Program-made: the position numbers and the translations under genes
The notes under the pieces: generated by a model
What the model saw: the letters and a program-made list of their open reading frames with translations, nothing else
Database searches by the model: none
Told to the model about the DNA's origin: nothing
Shown here: piece by piece, positions 1 through 5,424 of the stretch
Numbering within the stretch: the stretch's first letter is position 1
Layout of the letters: every line of letters begins with the position of its first letter
Source of the DNA: CALHVR01 sp963528625
GTDB lineage: Bacteria; Fusobacteriota; Fusobacteriia; Fusobacteriales; Leptotrichiaceae
Assembly (NCBI GenBank): GCA_963528625.1
Contig: CAURVQ010000043.1
Span: 1-8,441 of the forward strand
DNA length: 8,441 bases
Reading direction: 5' to 3'

Positions 1-316
1 CAACTTTTGTCTCTACTCCATTTACTTTCCCAGTTAAAGTTGTCACATTATTTTCGGCTGTTGTTACTTTCCCCGTTAATGTCGTTATATCATTTTTTGC
101 TGTCGTTACATCACTTTGTAATGTTGTTACTTTTCCATCTAAAGCATTTACTTTCGTTTCATTCGAATTTACTTTTGTTTCAATAGTTCCAACTTTTGTC
201 TCTACTCCATTTACTTTCCCAGTTAAAGTTGTCACATTATTTTCAGCTGTTGTCACTTTCCCCGTTAATGTCGTTATGTCATTTTTTGCTGTTGATACAT
301 CACTTTGTAATGTTGT
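1..316 (-). repeat. 189-bp (63-residue, nine-heptad) stalk repeat, two copies seen
   Basis: Positions 1-127 and 190-316 are nearly identical, with about five differences by eye, and are offset by 189 bp. On the protein this is 63 residues, exactly nine heptads, so gain or loss of a unit keeps both reading frame and coiled-coil register. Each heptad has the form xxxKVxx or a variant (LTGKVTT, VETKVGT, LDGKVTT), with Val in one core position and Leu/Ile/Val/Ala or occasional Asn in the other. More copies may lie beyond the left edge. Confidence 0.9.
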
Positions 317-1528
317 TATCTTAGTTTCACTAGATGTTACTTTATCATTTAATGTATTTACTTTATTTGTCAACGAAGTTATATCAGCACTACCTCCTGA
401 AATTTTATCTATTTCTTTTGTTAGTGCTTCTATTGTTGAATATAATTGACTTCCATTTACTGCATCAGTAGAATCTTTTGATATTAATCCAGGTGCAACA
501 TACTGTAATCTTCTAGTATTTTCTTTATCTGTATAATTTGGTAACCCTCCCCCTATTGAAAATACTCCTAACGGGTTTCCTCCTGCAAAATTTTTAAGTT
601 CTATATTTTTACTACCAACTGAGATAATTGTATTTTTGTACTCAGATTCTCCTTTTGTCTTCCCAGATATTTCTAATGAATCTGCTATAGAATATGATCC
701 TATCGCTACACTATTTTTACTTTTTGATTTTGTTCCCTTACCTATTGCTATCGATTCTTGTCCTTCAGAAATAGAATCAAATCCAAATGATATAGAAGCA
801 AACTCTTTAGTTATTGATCCAATTCCTATCGCTATTGAATGTGTCCCTTCTGTTTGTGTACGATTCCCCATTGAAACAGATCCCTGCCCTTTAGACTTTG
901 AGAAATTTCCAATTGATACTGAATTTCCTCCCTCCGATATTGTTCTATTTCCCATCGAAACAGATACTTCTCCTATTGAATTTGTAGAATTTCCAATTGA
1001 TACTGAACCTTCTCCTTCCGATATCGTAAAATTCCCCATTGAAAGTGATCTTTCTCCCTCTGATTTTGAATTATTTCCAATTGATACTGAATTTTTCCCC
1101 TCTGATATTGTTGTATTTCCCATTGAAAGTGATCCTTCCCCTTTTGATTGTGCAAAACTTCCTATTGCTGTCGATTCACTTTTTTCAGCTACAGTATACA
1201 TCCCTATCGAAGTCGATAATACGTTTCTTGCCATTACATTTTGTCCAATAGCTACAGAAGCAATATCATCAGTGAATGCATTTTGTCCAATAGCAACTGA
1301 AGCCTTTTTGGCAGTTTGTACATTTTTACCTATAGATACTGATTGTTCTTCTTTTGCTTTTGCAGTAATTCCTATTGCTACTGATTCAGTTCCTTCTGCT
1401 CTTGTATCTTTTCCTATCGCTATTGAATTTTCTCCACTTGCACTCCCTCCACCTGCTTCATACGCATTTGCTCCTGCAACATAACTTAAAACACTCACAA
1501 TAAATCCTAAAATCAAATACTTTTTCAT
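1..1528 (-). CDS. Trimeric autotransporter adhesin (YadA-like), N-terminal 509 residues, C-terminus outside window
   Basis: This is the secreted head and upper stalk of a type Vc trimeric autotransporter, an outer-membrane surface adhesin. The frame is open from the ATG at 1526-1528 to the window edge. Residues 1-22 form a signal peptide (MKKYLILGF..., likely cleavage after GANA). Residues 35-277 contain 18 head repeats of about 14 residues with cores such as SIAIG, SVSIG and SLSMG, the YadA head left-handed beta-roll pattern. A neck/connector follows near residues 338-362, with RRLQYVA and DAVNGSQL. From about residue 380 comes a heptad stalk (LTGKVTT, AENNVTT, VETKVGT) built from near-identical 63-residue units. 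The C-terminal membrane anchor must lie left of position 1. The start is supported by AAGGAG 10 bases upstream. The gene follows the 348-residue membrane protein gene by 4 bp, so the two are probably co-transcribed. Ligand and host target cannot be read from the sequence. Confidence 0.93.
   Translation of the reverse strand, partial: MKKYLILGFIVSVLSYVAGANAYEAGGGSASGENSIAIGKDTRAEGTESVAIGITAKAKEEQSVSIGKNVQTAKKASVAIGQNAFTDDIASVAIGQNVMARNVLSTSIGMYTVAEKSESTAIGSFAQSKGEGSLSMGNTTISEGKNSVSIGNNSKSEGERSLSMGNFTISEGEGSVSIGNSTNSIGEVSVSMGNRTISEGGNSVSIGNFSKSKGQGSVSMGNRTQTEGTHSIAIGIGSITKEFASISFGFDSISEGQESIAIGKGTKSKSKNSVAIGSYSIADSLEISGKTKGESEYKNTIISVGSKNIELKNFAGGNPLGVFSIGGGLPNYTDKENTRRLQYVAPGLISKDSTDAVNGSQLYSTIEALTKEIDKISGGSADITSLTNKVNTLNDKVTSSETKITTLQSDVSTAKNDITTLTGKVTTAENNVTTLTGKVNGVETKVGTIETKVNSNETKVNALDGKVTTLQSDVTTAKNDITTLTGKVTTAENNVTTLTGKVNGVETKV
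839..1132 (-). repeat. 84-bp (28-residue) super-repeat in adhesin head
   Basis: Inside the adhesin head, repeats 8-14 form a higher-order pattern. A 14-residue SLSMG/SVSMG-type repeat alternates with a SVSIG-type repeat. This gives three full 28-residue units (residues 133-216) and a final half unit. On the plus strand the motif CATTGAAA or CATCGAAA recurs at 869, 953, 1037 and 1121, exactly 84 bp apart. The units are similar but diverged, so they look like older tandem duplications rather than a fresh expansion. Confidence 0.85.
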
Positions 1529-1532
1529 AAGT

Positions 1533-2579
1533 TTATTTCTCCTTCATATTTTTTATTGATTTAAATATTATTTTTATACAACTTACTAATATAAAATTAA
1601 TTAAACTTAAAGCTACTAGCAAATATACTACATTTATACCTATTCCATTTTTTTCAGTTTCTTTTTTTATCATTTCATAAGTAATACTATCTTCTATTAT
1701 TTTAGGTAAAACGTTAAAATTAATTCCTAAAAATGCAAATATTGATAAAAATAATCCCATCATCTCTATAATTTTAAATTTATCATTTTCCATTTGTTTT
1801 TTTAACTCTTTATTATCTTCTTTTAATTTTTCTATTTCTGTTGAGACTCTTGAAGTTTCTTCTATATGTAAAGTAAGTGTTTCATCTACATATCTTTTAT
1901 TATTAGTTATACTTTCATATGCATATTGCTTAAAATCTTTATTTTTAATTTCATCACATTTTTCTTTTAAATATTTTTTAAATTTTTCTATCTCGTATAT
2001 TTTTTTTACTTTATATATTAAATATTCATTATTATACTCTTTATTTATTTCATTTAAAATCTCCAAATCTTCTTCCATATTTTTAATACTTTGTGAATAT
2101 TCAAACTTATTTTTATTTATAAAGTTTATTGTTTCTTTTACATTTATATAATGTATTTTCCATTCATTTTTTTTAAAATAACCTACACTATAATTTAATG
2201 TATAAAATTTAAATTCTTCGCCATAATCTTCTTCACTACTGTAATATCCATAATAAAAATCTTTTTGACTATTCATATAATTATAATATATATAATTTTG
2301 ATTAAATTTAAAGAAATTAATATAAAATTCTATATATTTCTCTAATATTTTACCATTTTTAATACCAGTTATATTAGAACTATCATAATAATAATGGCTA
2401 CTCCCTTCATAAGTCTTTTTACATTCTTCTAGCTTTTTTTTGAATTCATCCTTATTAATTTTTTTTTCTGAATTATTACTATCTTTATTTTTCCCTTCAT
2501 TTAACTCTTTAATATACATTTCATAAAAAATTTCTTTGTTTTGATCATTGTCAAATTTTTTATACTCTATATTTTCCAT
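1533..2579 (-). CDS. Unrecognised 348-residue protein with coiled coil and two C-terminal membrane helices
   Basis: I do not recognise a family. There is no signal peptide. Residues 1-230 are a charged, Lys/Glu/Asn/Tyr-rich, presumably cytoplasmic region with a tyrosine-dense stretch near residues 95-135. Residues about 235-268 are heptad-like and highly charged (EIEKLKEDNKELKKQME), probably coiled coil. Two hydrophobic segments follow, about 271-290 (MMGLFLSIFAFLGINF) and 313-336 (VVYLLVALSLINFILV), with a short basic tail. This gives an N-in, C-in hairpin anchor with a large cytoplasmic domain. The start is fixed by AGGAGG five bases upstream and a promoter about 40 bp further back. It is the first gene of an apparent operon with the adhesin, so a role in adhesin production or surface sensing is conceivable. 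A similar layout (soluble domain, coiled coil, paired C-terminal helices) is also seen in some membrane-acting defence effectors. Neither role is demonstrated. Confidence 0.85.
   Translation of the reverse strand: MENIEYKKFDNDQNKEIFYEMYIKELNEGKNKDSNNSEKKINKDEFKKKLEECKKTYEGSSHYYYDSSNITGIKNGKILEKYIEFYINFFKFNQNYIYYNYMNSQKDFYYGYYSSEEDYGEEFKFYTLNYSVGYFKKNEWKIHYINVKETINFINKNKFEYSQSIKNMEEDLEILNEINKEYNNEYLIYKVKKIYEIEKFKKYLKEKCDEIKNKDFKQYAYESITNNKRYVDETLTLHIEETSRVSTEIEKLKEDNKELKKQMENDKFKIIEMMGLFLSIFAFLGINFNVLPKIIEDSITYEMIKKETEKNGIGINVVYLLVALSLINFILVSCIKIIFKSIKNMKEK
1539..1544 (-). promoter_or_regulatory. Adhesin ribosome binding site inside the upstream gene
   Basis: AAGGAG on the minus strand lies 10 bases before the adhesin ATG. 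It falls within the last codons (Met-Lys-Glu-Lys) of the preceding gene, whose TAA is at 1533-1535. Ribosomes finishing that gene would clear or occupy this site, which suggests translational coupling of the pair. Confidence 0.75.
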
Positions 2580-2584
2580 CCACT

Positions 2585-2590
2585 CCTCCT
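2585..2590 (-). promoter_or_regulatory. Strong ribosome binding site of the 348-residue protein
   Basis: A consensus AGGAGG on the minus strand lies five bases before the ATG at 2577-2579 and decides this start. The spacing is at the short end of normal. Confidence 0.8.
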
Positions 2591-2616
2591 CATCTCAGAT
2601 AAAAACATACTACTTC

Positions 2617-2645
2617 ATTTTACCCCTTAAATATTTATAAATCAA
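2617..2645 (-). promoter_or_regulatory. Predicted sigma70-type promoter of the adhesin operon
   Basis: On the minus strand TTGATT (2640-2645) and TAAAAT (2617-2622) are separated by exactly 17 bases. This would start transcription near 2610, about 30 bases before the 348-residue gene. An (AT)9 tract starts 7 bp upstream of the -35 box. Chance matches are common in DNA this AT-rich, but spacing, order and position are all right. Confidence 0.6.
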
Positions 2646-2652
2646 ATACATG

Positions 2653-2670
2653 ATATATATATATATATAT
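2653..2670. repeat. (AT)9 dinucleotide tract upstream of the adhesin operon promoter
   Basis: Nine uninterrupted AT units lie 7 bp upstream of the predicted -35 box, where an UP element or an activator would act. Such tracts can slip during replication. Here a length change would alter upstream promoter geometry rather than -35/-10 spacing. Confidence 0.9.
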
Positions 2671-2695
2671 TGTTAATCTTTTAAATATAAACAAC

Positions 2696-2722
2696 AAAAA
2701 AGACGACTTTTTACATCGCCTT
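2696..2722 (-). terminator. Intrinsic terminator after hom
   Basis: On the minus strand AAGGCGA (2716-2722) pairs with TCGTCTT (2700-2706) through seven pairs including one G-U, around a nine-base loop. A run of six T ends at 2696. It lies about 30 bp past the hom stop, ending the lysC-hom transcript and insulating the adhesin operon promoter downstream. Confidence 0.8.
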
Positions 2723-2753
2723 CCATCTTTATTTTTCTTTACTTTTATACTTT

Positions 2754-3950
2754 TTATCCTATTCTCAACACTAATTTTTCTTGTGCCGACTCTAACATTT
2801 TATTAATTTCATTTTTTGATAATTTTTCTGAAATAATTATATAATAATTATCTAATTCTTCTGTAATTTCAAATGGACTTTTTTCTAAATCAAAATCTTT
2901 TGATACTCTTATATAATATTTTTCCACAGTCGTATTTGAATCTACCACATTAAATACTTTTGTTGAATTAAAGAAATAATCTGATTCAATATGTGTTCTT
3001 GTTGCTATTTTCACAATATCAGCTACTACTGCTGACGCTGTCGGATCCATTCCAGCTCCCTGTCCATAAAATAATGTTTTATCTGTGTAAGACCCTGTCG
3101 TTTCAATAGCATTATAAACACCATCCACTTTTGATAAAATTTCAAAATTTGAAACTAATGTCGGCTCAACAGAAATTTTTACCTTATTTTTATCAATTAA
3201 TTTTGAACTTGCAATCAATTTTATCGTTTTATCTAATTCTTTTGCAGCCAAAATATCTACTGGCGTAATTTCTCTAATTCCAGATAATTGCATATCGTTA
3301 AATTTTATACTTCCACCATAAGCAAGTGAAGCTAAAATATTAATTTTATGTCCCGCATCTATTCCATCTACATCATAAGTGGGATCTGCCTCAGCATAAC
3401 CTTTTTCAGCTGCAAGTGCTAACGCTTCATCAAACGATAAATTTTCATCTTTCATTTTAGTTAAAATATAGTTTGAAGTTCCATTCATTATACCTCTAAT
3501 ATCAGTAATTGTATTTGCAACTAAACTTTCCATTAATGGAGTAATTATAGGTATTCCTCCACCTACAGCCGCCTCAAATAAGAATGATACTCCATTTTCT
3601 TTTGCCACTTGAAATAATTCAACTCCGTGTTTTGCTATCAACGCTTTATTTGCTGTAACAACACTTTTTTTAGCTTTAAAAGCATCCAAAATCATTGTTT
3701 TAGCAATCGTTTCTCCACCAATTAACTCTACAATTATTTTTACTTCTGGATCTTCCAACATTTTTTTATAATCTTTAATTAATATAGACTTATCAAATTC
3801 AAACGAAAATTCTCTATCAATATTCAAATCACACGCATAAGCAACTGTTATTTCTGCTCTTGACTTTTCATTTATATTTTTTTTCTCCTGAGTTAAAACT
3901 TTTAGCACTCCTTCACCAACAGTCCCTAGCCCGATTATTCCTATTTTCAT
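2754..3950 (-). CDS. hom: Homoserine dehydrogenase
   Basis: This cytoplasmic enzyme reduces aspartate semialdehyde to homoserine with NAD(P)H, the branch-point step towards threonine and methionine. The N-terminal Rossmann fold begins with GLGTVGEGV (residues 7-15). TANKALIAKHG contains Lys102. The family signature runs from NGTSNYILTKM (156-166) through EADPTYDVDG to DAGHK, with Asp198 and Lys202 matching the catalytic Asp/Lys pair known for this family. GQGAGMDPTASAV (297-309) is also typical. The last 55 residues look like a short ACT-type regulatory region; at 398 residues it is somewhat shorter than the roughly 430-residue Bacillus-type enzymes. AAGGAG 11 bases upstream supports the ATG. 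It lies 55 bp after lysC on the same strand with no terminator between, so the two are probably co-transcribed. No thrB, thrC or asd is in view. Confidence 0.96.
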   Translation of the reverse strand: MKIGIIGLGTVGEGVLKVLTQEKKNINEKSRAEITVAYACDLNIDREFSFEFDKSILIKDYKKMLEDPEVKIIVELIGGETIAKTMILDAFKAKKSVVTANKALIAKHGVELFQVAKENGVSFLFEAAVGGGIPIITPLMESLVANTITDIRGIMNGTSNYILTKMKDENLSFDEALALAAEKGYAEADPTYDVDGIDAGHKINILASLAYGGSIKFNDMQLSGIREITPVDILAAKELDKTIKLIASSKLIDKNKVKISVEPTLVSNFEILSKVDGVYNAIETTGSYTDKTLFYGQGAGMDPTASAVVADIVKIATRTHIESDYFFNSTKVFNVVDSNTTVEKYYIRVSKDFDLEKSPFEITEELDNYYIIISEKLSKNEINKMLESAQEKLVLRIG

Positions 3951-3961
3951 TTTTTGTATTT

Positions 3962-3967
3962 CTCCTT
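3962..3967 (-). promoter_or_regulatory. Ribosome binding site of hom
   Basis: AAGGAG on the minus strand lies 11 bases before the hom ATG, in the 55-bp lysC-hom gap. No promoter or terminator is evident in that gap. Confidence 0.7.
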
Positions 3968-4005
3968 ATTTTTTCATAATTTTCACTAATAAAATTAATT
4001 TTTTA

Positions 4006-4479
4006 CTATCCAATAAATTTAGTATGTAACGCATTTACTGCTTTTTCTACATCTTCCTCTTTTATAATGCACGAAACATTTATTTCAGAACATGAAATCA
4101 TATCTATATTTATTCCATTTTCTGCCAATGTATCAAAAATTTCAGCTGTTGTTTCATTATGTGTTTTTAATCCAATTCCTATTACAGAAATTTTTGCTAT
4201 ATTTTCCTCAGCTGTAACTCCGTCTGCTCCTAATTCTTCTTTTATTTTTTCCGAAATTGCAACAGCTTCTTTTAAGTCATTTATATTCACTGTAAAAGAA
4301 ATATTATTATATTCTTTATTTACACTCGAACTTTGTAAAATTATATCTGTACTTATTTTCTCTTTTGCTAATGTTGTAAATACTTTTGCCGCAATTCCCG
4401 GTCTTTCAGGTACTCCAGATAATGTAATTTTACCTTCATTTTTAGAAGATGTTACTCCAACTATTTTTGCTTTTTCCAT
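4006..4479 (-). CDS. lysC: Predicted internal in-frame translation product: aspartate kinase beta subunit
   Basis: An ATG at 4477-4479 (Met248 of LysC) sits at the kinase/ACT boundary and is preceded by AAGGAG at a spacing of eight bases. Starting there gives a 157-residue, ACT-only protein sharing the C-terminus of LysC. Bacillus subtilis LysC is known to make such a beta subunit from an internal start near residue 246, and its alpha2beta2 enzyme binds lysine through the ACT domains. Position and size match that case closely. The internal site is stronger than the one directly before the full-length start. Expression is an inference. Confidence 0.65.
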   Translation of the reverse strand: MEKAKIVGVTSSKNEGKITLSGVPERPGIAAKVFTTLAKEKISTDIILQSSSVNKEYNNISFTVNINDLKEAVAISEKIKEELGADGVTAEENIAKISVIGIGLKTHNETTAEIFDTLAENGINIDMISCSEINVSCIIKEEDVEKAVNALHTKFIG

Positions 4480-5220
4480 TGATTCTTCTCCTTTTTCTTC
4501 TACAATTGTTCCTATCGATTCATCAAACGATGATCTTAAATGTATTTTTATACCATATTTTGCTGCAATTTCTACCGATCTTGGATGTAATACTTTTGCT
4601 CCTGAAGCAGCCATTTCTAACATTTCTTGATATGAAATTGTTTTTAATTTTTTAGGATTTTTAACCATTCTAGGATCTGCCGTATAAACTCCGTCCACAT
4701 CTGTATAAATTTCAACTTCATCTGCTTTTAATGCTGCACCTAATGCAACTGCTGTCGTATCTGAACCTCCACGCCCTAAAGTTGTTATTTCATTACTATC
4801 TGTAATTCCTTGGAATCCTGCAAATACTACAACATTCCCTTCGTCTAATTTTTCTTCTATCGTTTTTGTATCAATTCCTAAAATTTGAGCTTTTGTATGA
4901 TCATCTGTCGTTTTAAAGTTTACTTGAAACGCATTTAACGATACAGCTTTTTCTCCCATCGCTTCTATCGCCATCGCAAGTGATGCTATAGAAATTTGTT
5001 CTCCCGATGTAAGCAACATATCTAGTTCTCTTTTATTAGGTTTATCTGTAATTTCATATGCTCTTTTTATTAATGAATCTGTAACTCCTGCAGGTGCTGA
5101 CACAACTACAATTACATCATTTCCTTCTTTTTTATATTTTAATACTCTTTTAGCAACTTCTTTAACTCTTTCTGCATTTGCAACTGAAGTTCCTCCATAT
5201 TTTTGAATAATTAACGCCAT
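4006..5220 (-). CDS. lysC: Aspartate kinase (LysC type), alpha subunit
   Basis: This cytoplasmic enzyme phosphorylates L-aspartate with ATP, the first committed step towards DAP/lysine, threonine and methionine. The kinase domain spans residues 1 to about 245. It has KYGGTSV (7-13), TSGEQIS (71-77), TTLGRGGSDTTAVAL (146-160), TDVDGVYTADPRMV (173-186) and ASGAKVLHPRS (205-215). Two ACT domains follow: about 262-335, with LSGVPERPGIAAKVF, and about 340-404, with VIGIGLKTH and DMISCSEINVSCII. The length of 404 fits the monofunctional lysine-type kinases (about 400-410), so feedback inhibition by lysine, perhaps with threonine, is expected but not shown. A strong internal start at Met248 suggests a second product. 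The ATG at 5220 is chosen because KYGGTSV starts at residue 7, as usual; the only ribosome site close to it is weak (AAGAAG). hom follows 55 bp downstream. Confidence 0.97.
   Translation of the reverse strand: MALIIQKYGGTSVANAERVKEVAKRVLKYKKEGNDVIVVVSAPAGVTDSLIKRAYEITDKPNKRELDMLLTSGEQISIASLAMAIEAMGEKAVSLNAFQVNFKTTDDHTKAQILGIDTKTIEEKLDEGNVVVFAGFQGITDSNEITTLGRGGSDTTAVALGAALKADEVEIYTDVDGVYTADPRMVKNPKKLKTISYQEMLEMAASGAKVLHPRSVEIAAKYGIKIHLRSSFDESIGTIVEEKGEESMEKAKIVGVTSSKNEGKITLSGVPERPGIAAKVFTTLAKEKISTDIILQSSSVNKEYNNISFTVNINDLKEAVAISEKIKEELGADGVTAEENIAKISVIGIGLKTHNETTAEIFDTLAENGINIDMISCSEINVSCIIKEEDVEKAVNALHTKFIG
4488..4493 (-). promoter_or_regulatory. Internal ribosome binding site for the LysC beta subunit
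   Basis: AAGGAG on the minus strand lies eight bases before the in-frame Met248 codon of lysC. It encodes Lys-Gly-Glu residues in the linker before the first ACT domain, a stretch free to drift, so its match to consensus is noteworthy. Glu/Lys/Gly codons can also create it by chance. Confidence 0.6.
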
Positions 5221-5226
5221 ATCTTC

Positions 5227-5260
5227 TTACAATTTGCTTTTTAGCAAATTATCTCTCCTT
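5227..5260 (-). promoter_or_regulatory. lysC leader: strong SD, 8-bp hairpin and possible six-codon mini-ORF
   Basis: The only strong Shine-Dalgarno before lysC, AAGGAG at 5255-5260, is 34 bases from the ATG, too far to serve it in linear form. Between them lies a perfect inverted repeat: AATTTGCT (5243-5250) and AGCAAATT (5231-5238) around a four-A loop. The SD is seven bases before a TTG that opens a six-codon frame (Leu/fMet-Leu-Lys-Ser-Lys-Leu, then TAA at 5227-5229). This frame ends two codons before the lysC ATG, in the same frame. Either reinitiation from this mini-ORF or folding of the hairpin could bring ribosomes to lysC. The two lysine codons are suggestive but few. No lysine-riboswitch-like fold is evident, and the leader seems too short for one. 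Confidence 0.5.
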
Positions 5261-5283
5261 TTCTATATCAATCTAACATATAT

Positions 5284-5310
5284 ATTATAATATTTTTCTA
5301 ATAAATTCAA
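5284..5310 (-). promoter_or_regulatory. Predicted lysC-hom promoter
   Basis: On the minus strand a perfect TATAAT (5284-5289) lies 15 bases after TTGAAT (5305-5310). Shifting the -35 box by one base gives CTTGAA at 16. The spacing is short, but the -10 box is ideal. Transcription would begin near 5277, leaving a leader of about 57 bases that contains the hairpin. Confidence 0.5.
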
Positions 5311-5388
5311 GTTATAAAATCAAATTTATTATATAAATTTCTTAATTATCTATATATAAAATTAATAATATATTTTTATATTAAAATA

Positions 5389-5397
5389 TGATATACT
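5389..5397 (+). promoter_or_regulatory. Predicted extended -10 promoter of the amidohydrolase-rlmD unit
   Basis: TG, one base, then TATACT forms an extended -10 element about 28 bases before the amidohydrolase ATG. The region 17 bases upstream offers only a weak -35 (TATATT), as is tolerated when the TG extension is present. It diverges from the lysC promoter across about 80 bp of AT-rich DNA. Confidence 0.5.
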
Positions 5398-5412
5398 TAT
5401 TTATATAAAATT

Positions 5413-5417
5413 GGAGG
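5413..5417 (+). promoter_or_regulatory. Ribosome binding site of the M20 amidohydrolase
   Basis: GGAGG lies seven bases before the ATG at 5425, with consensus sequence and good spacing, and decides this start. Confidence 0.8.
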
Positions 5418-5424
5418 AATTTTT

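Noticed and set aside
1..316. A CRISPR array, suggested by short recurring plus-strand motifs such as TTTACTTTCCC and GTTGTTAC.
   Set aside because: The repeats are in-frame heptad codons of a coiled-coil stalk without unique spacers between identical units.
636..1484. An 849-bp open frame on the plus strand, rich in Ser/Pro/Ile/Glu/Asp repeats.
   Set aside because: It is the antisense shadow of the adhesin head repeats. Its periodicity is inherited from the 14-codon repeats, it has no good ribosome site, and the minus strand has a signal peptide plus well-known head and neck motifs.
4067..4630. A 187-codon plus-strand frame opposite lysC.
   Set aside because: It is antisense to a clear aspartate kinase, with no ribosome site or recognisable protein features. 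Long shadows are expected with this codon bias.
5221..5424. A lysine riboswitch in front of lysC.
   Set aside because: The predicted transcript leader is only about 57 bases and the whole intergenic region about 200, shared with a divergent gene. No multi-helix L-box-like arrangement or anti-terminator pair is visible.
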